From contig USLD01000034.1 in assembly GCA_900555495.1 (NCBI GenBank), positions 1 through 10,163 of the forward strand: a DNA stretch of 10,163 bases, written 5' to 3'. Source of the stretch: an uncultured Slackia sp. (GTDB lineage: Bacteria > Actinomycetota > Coriobacteriia > Coriobacteriales > Eggerthellaceae). The translations under genes were made by a program, and so were the position numbers. Of the stretch, positions 5,878 through 10,163 are shown piece by piece. Within the stretch, counting starts at the first letter, position 1. Every line of letters starts with the position of its first letter. The notes beneath the pieces were generated by a model. It ran no database searches. It had not been told where the DNA came from and saw only the letters and a list, made by a program, of their open reading frames with translations.

Positions 5878-6735
5878 ATGACTCAAAGCGCTCCTTCGAC
5901 CGATACCGAACCCAAGACCTCCGGCGAGTATTTGCGCGCTTCGGCACGGGCGTCGGCCGAGAAATCGAGCGATGCGCAAGACATCCACGCCGGCCACACC
6001 GTGATCGATACGGCCACCGGCAGCGAAGCCGACGCCGTGGTATCCGAGCAGCGCGTGCAAAAGATCTTCGGCGCCATCGCCAAGAAATACGACCGCTTCA
6101 ACGCCGTTTCGAGCTTCGGTCTGTACAAGCGCTGGCTGCGCGCCACCGTGGCGGCCGCCGGCCTGACGCCGCAATCCGACCTGCTCGACCTTGCGGGCGG
6201 CACGGGAGACGTCAGCTACACGGCCGCCAAGATCGATCCGCCGGCGCACATCCAGCTGACCGATTTCGTCCCCGAGATGCTCGACGTGGCGCGCGACCGC
6301 GCACGCCAGGGCGCCACCTGCGGCGTTCCTACCGACTTCGAAGTCGTCGACGCGCAGAACATCCCCTATGCCGACAATTCCTACGACGCGGTTACCATGG
6401 CCTACGGCATCCGCAACATCCCCGACCGCGAACAGGCGCTCGCCGAAACCTACCGCGTGCTGAAGCCGGGCGGCACCTTCGCTTGCCTCGAGTTCTCCAC
6501 GCCGCCGAACGCCTTGTGGCGCGGCCTGTACCACATCTACCTCAAGCTCATGATCCCCTTCTGGGGCAAGGTGTTCACGGGCCAGACGAAAGGCTTCGTG
6601 TACCTGGCCGATTCGATCCGCGCCTTCCCCGACCAGGAAGCGTATGCGGCCATGCTGCGCGATGCGGGATTCAAAGACGTTGCTTGGAAAAACTATGCGG
6701 GCGGCATCGTCGCCGTCCACACGGGCCGTAAATAA
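5878..6735 (+). CDS. ubiE: Demethylmenaquinone methyltransferase (UbiE/MenG family)
   Basis: This 285-residue SAM-dependent methyltransferase methylates ring carbon 2 of demethylmenaquinol to give menaquinol, the last step in making the respiratory quinone. Family motifs are QKIFGAIAKKYDRFN (61-75), the SAM-binding DLAGGTGD (104-111), DFVPEMLDVAR (129-139), AYGIRNIPDREQAL (175-188), YRVLKPGGTF (192-201), LEFSTP (204-209) and GFVYLADSIRAFPDQE (239-254). About 55 residues precede the conserved core, rich in Ser, Ala and Thr and predicted disordered. Most family members have a much shorter lead, so the total exceeds the usual 230-250. The ATG at 5878 has AAAGG 7 nt upstream, which supports the long form. 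No other ATG lies before the core. The gene is transcribed alone, divergent from the amidohydrolase, and ends 30 bp before a strong hairpin. In a menaquinone-only actinobacterium the symbol menG would also be right. Confidence 0.95.
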   Translation: MTQSAPSTDTEPKTSGEYLRASARASAEKSSDAQDIHAGHTVIDTATGSEADAVVSEQRVQKIFGAIAKKYDRFNAVSSFGLYKRWLRATVAAAGLTPQSDLLDLAGGTGDVSYTAAKIDPPAHIQLTDFVPEMLDVARDRARQGATCGVPTDFEVVDAQNIPYADNSYDAVTMAYGIRNIPDREQALAETYRVLKPGGTFACLEFSTPPNALWRGLYHIYLKLMIPFWGKVFTGQTKGFVYLADSIRAFPDQEAYAAMLRDAGFKDVAWKNYAGGIVAVHTGRK

Positions 6736-6765
6736 CGCCGACCGCCGAACGGCATCGAATGCGAA

Positions 6766-6804
6766 AAGGGGGCGCCTGCCGTATCGAGCGGCAGGCGCCC
6801 CCTT
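6766..6804. terminator. Bidirectional terminator between convergent ubiE and MFS gene
   Basis: A perfect 16-bp inverted repeat (6766-6781 with 6789-6804, arms rich in G and C) closes a 7-nt loop. It lies 30 bp after ubiE and 36 bp after the end of the minus-strand MFS gene. The minus-strand side continues into TTTT, a good intrinsic terminator. The plus-strand side has only TTCGTCT and may be weaker. Confidence 0.85.
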
Positions 6805-6840
6805 CGTCTATACGCGCTTTTGCGCGAGGACATGCGACCC

Positions 6841-8229
6841 TTATGCGGCCGTCACCTCGAAGCCTTCGGCGTCGAGCTCGGGCGCGCCTTCGGCACGGCG
6901 GCGTTCCACCAGCTTGCGCGCAGCGGGGATGGACGCCAGAAGCGCCGCACCCATCAGCACCGACGCGATGCCCATCATGATCCACACGGGAATGAACGAC
7001 AGATACGCGTCGAACAGCAGACCCGATGCCACCGATCCGATGGCCGCGCCGAACAGCTCGAAGGCCGTCACGATGCCGGTCACCGTGCCGAAATCCTTCT
7101 TGCCGTACTGTTTGGCGACCACGACGGGCGGCGCCACCGTTCCCATGCACGTGGCGAACGCGAAGAACACGCATGCCGCGATGGGACCCCAATCGGTGGC
7201 GGCGAAGCACAGTGCCACGGCGGCGGCCGTAGATGCGATGGTGCCGAGCGTCGTGCCGACCTTCAAGCCGAAGCGGTCGTAGATCGCGCCGAGCGACACC
7301 TTGGCCACGATAACGAGGCCAAGGTAGAACGACCACACGGCCCCCGCCCACATGACGGAGTGGCCGCCCGTGACCACCTCGACGCCGTCCACCGTGACCG
7401 ACGTCATGTTGGCCACCGCATTGGTGATGAATGCGCCGTTGGCGATGCCCATCATGACGAAGCCGAACACGAGCGCCCAAAAGCCGGCGTTCTTGCGCAG
7501 CACGGCCCAGCCCACCGAAACGGTGACGGGAGCGTCGGGCGAACGGTCGGCCTTGGCCTCTTCGACCAGGCCCGCGCCATAGGGCGCAAGACCCTTATCG
7601 CTCGGACGCGTCGCGAAGGCCGCCAGCGTGACGGGCAGCGCCGCCGCCAAGCAGATGGCTGCGAGCACCACGAACGCCATACGCCACCCGTACGAAGCGA
7701 TGACCGCGCTCGTGATGGGAGACAAAATCACGCCGCCCACGCCCGAACCCGAAAGGGCGATCGAAACCGCCAAACCGCGCTTAAGCGTGAACCAGTTCGA
7801 GATGATCACCGACACGAGCAGGCGCGTGCCCGCAACCACCACCATGCCGGCGATGATGCACAGCACGTAAAGCTGCCACACTTCCTGAATCATGGACAGG
7901 CCCACAAGGGCCACGGCGCTCGTCACGATGGTGAAGGCGCCCAGGGCGCGCGCCGGATACCGGTCGGTCAGGCGCCCGATGACGAGCGACGCGAACACCG
8001 CGACCACCGTGCACAGCGACACGCCGGTATTGAACTGCCCCACCGTGATTCCCAGGTCGCGCACGATATGGGTCTGGAACAGCGGGATACAGTTCACGAA
8101 CGCCGTATAGCAGGTCGCCATGATCAGCAGGCCGCCGACGACCACCCACCAGCCGAAGAAGAAGCCTTCCTTGCGCACGGGCGCCGTATCGGCTTTCGCC
8201 GCGGGCGTTTCGTTGCGATTGTCAGCCAT
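6841..8229 (-). CDS. MFS transporter (monocarboxylate / oxalate-formate antiporter-like)
   Basis: This 462-residue integral membrane protein has about twelve hydrophobic helices: six between residues 24 and 205, a charged central loop (206-245), and six between 248 and 436. The cytoplasmic tails are hydrophilic. Motif A of the superfamily is seen after helix 2 (GRLTDRYPARAL, 85-96) and its second-half copy after helix 8 (GAIYDRFGLK, 314-323). NWFTLKRGLAVSIALSGSGVGG (split at 145-155 and 156-166) and RPSDKGLAPYG (208-218) resemble the monocarboxylate and oxalate/formate carriers, so a small carboxylate substrate is a fair guess. It cannot be read from the sequence. The start is 6 bp past the stop of the M20 peptidase gene, with AAGTGAGG across the junction. 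The pair is one operon, which suggests the carrier moves a substrate or product of the peptidase. Confidence 0.92.
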   Translation of the reverse strand: MADNRNETPAAKADTAPVRKEGFFFGWWVVVGGLLIMATCYTAFVNCIPLFQTHIVRDLGITVGQFNTGVSLCTVVAVFASLVIGRLTDRYPARALGAFTIVTSAVALVGLSMIQEVWQLYVLCIIAGMVVVAGTRLLVSVIISNWFTLKRGLAVSIALSGSGVGGVILSPITSAVIASYGWRMAFVVLAAICLAAALPVTLAAFATRPSDKGLAPYGAGLVEEAKADRSPDAPVTVSVGWAVLRKNAGFWALVFGFVMMGIANGAFITNAVANMTSVTVDGVEVVTGGHSVMWAGAVWSFYLGLVIVAKVSLGAIYDRFGLKVGTTLGTIASTAAAVALCFAATDWGPIAACVFFAFATCMGTVAPPVVVAKQYGKKDFGTVTGIVTAFELFGAAIGSVASGLLFDAYLSFIPVWIMMGIASVLMGAALLASIPAARKLVERRRAEGAPELDAEGFEVTAA

Positions 8230-8235
8230 GAGGCC

Positions 8236-9687
8236 TCACTTTCCCAGCATGTCCAGATGGCGAATGAATTCGATGTAGAAACCGACGCCGCGCTTGTATG
8301 CGTCAACGTCGAGGTTCTCGTCCTGACCGTGAATGCGCATGCGCTGGTCGCCGCGGAACAGGATGCCGGCGAAGCGATACGTGCGCGGGCACACGCGAGC
8401 GAAGTGGCGGGCGTCGCTGCAGCTGGTCTGCACGTAGGGGGCGATGCCGGCCTCGGGATAGACGCTATGCACGATGCGGCGCAGGTAGTCGAAAGCGGGG
8501 TCGCCTTCGAAGGGCGAGACGGGCGAAGGCTCGCACACCTCGTCCAGCTCGTAGGCGGTCTGGTCGTCGAAGCGCTCCTTGATGCGGTCGAGCGCGATGG
8601 CGACCGATTCGCTCGGGTCGATGCGCACGTTCACCGTGCCCTTCGCCTTCTTGGGAATGACGTTATGGGCGCGCGAGCCCTCGAGCTGCGTGAGCGCGTA
8701 GGTGGTGCGCACCATGGCGGCCGTCTCGGAGCTTCCCTTCATGATCTTCACCACGAGCGGGCGGAACAGCCACAGATTGCCGAACACCAGGCGCAGGCCG
8801 AAGCCGCCGCGGGCGGCGAGCTCCTTGAGCATCGCGGCCACGGGTTCGCTCAGCGCGGCGCGGGGCGGGTTTTTCTGCAGGTCGTCGAGGCCGGAGACAA
8901 GCTTTGCCGTGGCGTCGCCCAACGAAGGCGTGGAGGCGTGGCCGCCCGATGCCGACGTTTCGATATAGGCGTCGAAGATGCCCTTCTCGGCCACTCCGAT
9001 TGCGGCGAATTCGCCCTGAACGCCCAGCGGCGGATTGTCGATGACCGCACCGCCCTCGTCGAGCACCATGTAGGGAACGCGGCCGATTTCCTTGAGATGC
9101 TCCACCATGTGCGGAGCGGTATCGCCGCCGTCCTCTTCGGTATTCGACGAGAAGAAGTACACGTCGCGCGGCGGCACGTAGCCCTCGCCGATCAGCATGT
9201 CGGCGGCCTCCATGAGCGCCGCCCAGATGCATTTGGTGTCGACCGAACCGCGGGCGTAGATCTTGCCGTCCTCGATATCGGCCGCGAACGGATCATGCGT
9301 CCAGCCCGCAGGGTCGGCCTCGACCACGTCGTGGTGTGCCATGAGGACGATGGGCGCGAGCTCGCGGTTTTCGCCCTTCCACAGAAGCGAGATACCGTAG
9401 GTGTCGATCATCTCGAGCTCGCAGGCCTCGAAGACGCGCGGATGCAGACCGCGCAGCTTCGGTACGAATTCGTCGAACGCCGTATGATCGGCATCGGGGT
9501 CGGCCGCGGCCCAGACCGTCTTGCTGCGCAGGATCTCGCGGAAACGCTCCACCGCCTCGTCGGATCCCATGGCGTCGCTTTGCGGCAACGGATCGCTCAC
9601 CGGCGTCGGCTTCAGCCTCACGGCGTTCACCGTAAGCACAATGGCCAGCACAACGATCAGGGCCGCCACCACGGCAAACACGAGCAT
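8236..9687 (-). CDS. Membrane-anchored M20 family metallopeptidase (CPS1/PM20D1-like)
   Basis: This 483-residue di-zinc hydrolase begins with an uncleaved-looking membrane segment (residues 2-22), with the enzyme domain following. Active-site residues are all present: His118 and Asp120 in MAHHDVVEADP, bridging Asp150 in ARGSVDTK, base Glu184 and ligand Glu185 in NTEEDGGD, Asp210 in VLDEGG, and His453 in RIHGQDENL. A lid domain (about 240-350) contains SGGHASTPSLGDA. The GWTHDPF and HGxDE motifs and the N-terminal anchor resemble yeast carboxypeptidase S and mammalian PM20D1, which cleave peptides or N-acyl amino acids. The substrate here is unknown. The ATG at 9687 is chosen because AAGGAGG precedes it by 9 nt and the protein then opens with the membrane helix. 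The frame stays open for 53 further codons upstream, but these cross a consensus -10 box and show no domain. Confidence 0.92.
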   Translation of the reverse strand: MLVFAVVAALIVVLAIVLTVNAVRLKPTPVSDPLPQSDAMGSDEAVERFREILRSKTVWAAADPDADHTAFDEFVPKLRGLHPRVFEACELEMIDTYGISLLWKGENRELAPIVLMAHHDVVEADPAGWTHDPFAADIEDGKIYARGSVDTKCIWAALMEAADMLIGEGYVPPRDVYFFSSNTEEDGGDTAPHMVEHLKEIGRVPYMVLDEGGAVIDNPPLGVQGEFAAIGVAEKGIFDAYIETSASGGHASTPSLGDATAKLVSGLDDLQKNPPRAALSEPVAAMLKELAARGGFGLRLVFGNLWLFRPLVVKIMKGSSETAAMVRTTYALTQLEGSRAHNVIPKKAKGTVNVRIDPSESVAIALDRIKERFDDQTAYELDEVCEPSPVSPFEGDPAFDYLRRIVHSVYPEAGIAPYVQTSCSDARHFARVCPRTYRFAGILFRGDQRMRIHGQDENLDVDAYKRGVGFYIEFIRHLDMLGK

Positions 9688-9696
9688 GCCCCATCC

Positions 9697-9703
9697 CCTC
9701 CTT
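9697..9703 (-). promoter_or_regulatory. Ribosome binding site that sets the M20 peptidase start
   Basis: AAGGAGG on the minus strand ends 9 nt before the ATG at 9687. It is the only strong site near the N-terminus, so it argues against the longer open frame that begins at 9846. Confidence 0.75.
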
Positions 9704-9775
9704 CCGACGCCGGCGAACGGCCATCCTTCGGCACGGTTCGATTTCGACGTCTCGTTTTTCGGTGTACGGACGGCG

Positions 9776-9781
9776 ATTATA
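9776..9781 (-). promoter_or_regulatory. Candidate promoter (-10 box) of the M20 peptidase-MFS operon
   Basis: A perfect TATAAT lies on the minus strand about 88 bp before the peptidase ATG, giving a leader of roughly 80 nt. The -35 region has no good match at 16-19 bp, which is common in high-GC Actinobacteria. The hexamer stands out in an otherwise GC-rich stretch. Confidence 0.5.
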
Positions 9782-9910
9782 GCGTGATGAGCCGAGGGAG
9801 CGACGAACGGTCGATTCGGCCCGTTAACGGCGCTTTCCGAGCGCACGCCCTTCCGTATGCGGGAGAAATCGGCAGGATTCGCGGCGCCTCCGCCTTGCTC
9901 GCGACAAGCA

Positions 9911-9937
9911 AAAAGACCCGATCGATGCGGGCCTTTT
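9911..9937 (-). terminator. Intrinsic terminator for the right-edge minus-strand gene
   Basis: On the minus strand AAAAGGCCCG (9937-9928) pairs with CGGGTCTTTT (9920-9911), with one G-U pair and a 7-nt loop, and runs on into another T. This fits an intrinsic terminator about 170 bp past the stop at 10108. It also shields the peptidase promoter at 9776 from read-through. Confidence 0.7.
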
Positions 9938-9947
9938 CCAGGAGGGG

Positions 9948-9978
9948 CGCTTCGCGGGCCATGTGCGCCCGCGAAGCG
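9948..9978. repeat. 12-bp perfect inverted repeat (stem-loop)
   Basis: CGCTTCGCGGGC (9948-9959) and its complement (9967-9978) close a 7-nt loop. There is no T-run on either side, so it is not a terminator by itself. It lies just before the terminator at 9911-9937 in the minus-strand direction and may stabilise the mRNA end. Confidence 0.6.
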
Positions 9979-9985
9979 TCATGTC

Positions 9986-10001
9986 AGGATGAAATCATCC
10001 T
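9986..10001. repeat. Short inverted repeat AGGATG-N4-CATCCT
   Basis: Arms of 6 bp enclose AAAT. It is the third of three adjacent stem-loops in the 3' region of the right-edge gene. It could be chance or part of a structured 3' untranslated region. Confidence 0.3.
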
Positions 10002-10107
10002 TGAAGAATTCGACCGGCCGATCGCCCTATGGGGAAGAGGGAGGAGACGCATGCGCGCCTTAAGGCGAAAGGCCGGCGAATCGCTCGGAATATCGCTGTT
10101 GCGAAAG

Positions 10108-10163
10108 CTACGCCTTCACGTCCTCATAGACGCCGGCGAGCTGTTCGCCGAGGCATTTGCCTT
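10108..10163 (-). CDS. C-terminal end of an unidentified protein (cut by window edge)
   Basis: The last 17 codons and a TAG stop of a minus-strand gene are visible, reading GKCLGEQLAGVYEDVKA. Most codons end in G or C, as in the other genes here, and a structured region with a terminator follows downstream, which supports a real gene end. The tail vaguely recalls the last helix of flavodoxin-fold oxidoreductases, but 17 residues cannot identify a family. A competing plus-strand frame begins at 10051 behind a good ribosome binding site, but it uses rare codons (TTA, AGG, CGA, ATA). Confidence 0.5.
   Translation of the reverse strand, partial: GKCLGEQLAGVYEDVKA

Larger units (their letters stand above)
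9688..10107. other. Gene-free region between the M20 peptidase and the right-edge gene
   Basis: These 420 bases hold the leader and probable promoter of the peptidase operon on the left. On the right are three stem-loops and a terminator that fit the 3' end of a minus-strand gene entering from the right. Short open frames exist on both strands, but none has good codon use, a recognisable motif and a ribosome binding site together. No tRNA or riboswitch fold was recognised. Confidence 0.6.

Noticed and set aside
5773..6720. Upstream extension of the amidohydrolase frame, antisense to ubiE
   Set aside because: The extra residues have no family similarity and lie opposite conserved UbiE motifs. 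The amidohydrolase fold begins at about 5754-5772.
6671..7480. A 269-codon minus-strand frame inside the MFS gene, in another phase
   Set aside because: It is a shadow of the MFS gene with extreme Arg/Gly/His content and no membrane helices.
9777..9962. A 61-codon minus-strand frame upstream of the M20 peptidase
   Set aside because: It overlaps a terminator, a stem-loop and the TATAAT box, with no ribosome binding site or motif.
9979..10030. A minus-strand peptide ending PVEFFKDDFILT before a TGA at the stem-loop, resembling a protein C-terminus
   Set aside because: An in-frame TAG lies about 15 codons upstream and no start or ribosome binding site is present. It might be a gene remnant but is too short to support.
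10051..10163. A plus-strand frame with a good GGAGGAG before ATG, open to the window end
   Set aside because: It uses several rare codons (TTA, AGG, CGA, ATA) unlike the neighbours. The opposite strand has GC-ending codons, a stop, and a terminator downstream. It cannot be fully excluded without the flanking sequence.

Overview
This high-GC, gene-dense window is probably from an actinobacterial chromosome. A GlnR-like regulator, a Mycobacterium GlnA2-like glutamine synthetase, MurT/GatD and a menaquinone methyltransferase together suggest the Coriobacteriia (Eggerthellaceae: Eggerthella, Gordonibacter, Slackia and relatives). That placement rests on remembered family resemblance, not on a search. 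No insertion sequence, phage gene, CRISPR array, tRNA or rRNA was seen.

Left block (1-4096, minus strand). Read in the direction of transcription, the order is murT, gatD, a glutamine synthetase homologue (glnA), then an OmpR/GlnR-type regulator cut by the window edge. MurT and GatD together amidate the D-glutamate of lipid II, using glutamine as nitrogen donor. The glutamine synthetase homologue and the GlnR-like regulator link this cell-wall step to nitrogen status. murT and gatD are 2 bp apart, and glnA and the regulator are 8 bp apart. A 113-bp gap with a GC-rich hairpin lies between gatD and glnA. The glutamine synthetase has lost two active-site glutamates, so its real substrate is open.

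Middle block (4141-6804). An intrinsic terminator (4143-4174) separates the murT operon from an upstream minus-strand pair: a COG0402-type amidohydrolase and a 64-residue single-pass membrane protein starting 1 bp after its stop. Divergent from the amidohydrolase, on the plus strand, is the menaquinone methyltransferase (ubiE/menG). That pairing makes aminodeoxyfutalosine deaminase (futalosine menaquinone pathway) a reasonable hypothesis for the amidohydrolase, but its usual catalytic Glu is replaced by Gly.

Right block (6766-10163). A 16-bp perfect inverted repeat serves as terminator between convergent ubiE and a minus-strand pair: a membrane-anchored M20 peptidase (CPS1/PM20D1-like) and, 6 bp downstream, a 12-helix MFS transporter. 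A consensus -10 box lies about 90 bp upstream of the peptidase start. Beyond it is a roughly 420-bp gene-free stretch with three stem-loops and a terminator for a gene entering from the right edge, of which only the last codons are visible.

Nothing here is a clearly new system. The most interesting points are the two enzymes with altered catalytic residues, the coupling of cell-wall amidation to nitrogen control, and the small membrane protein.
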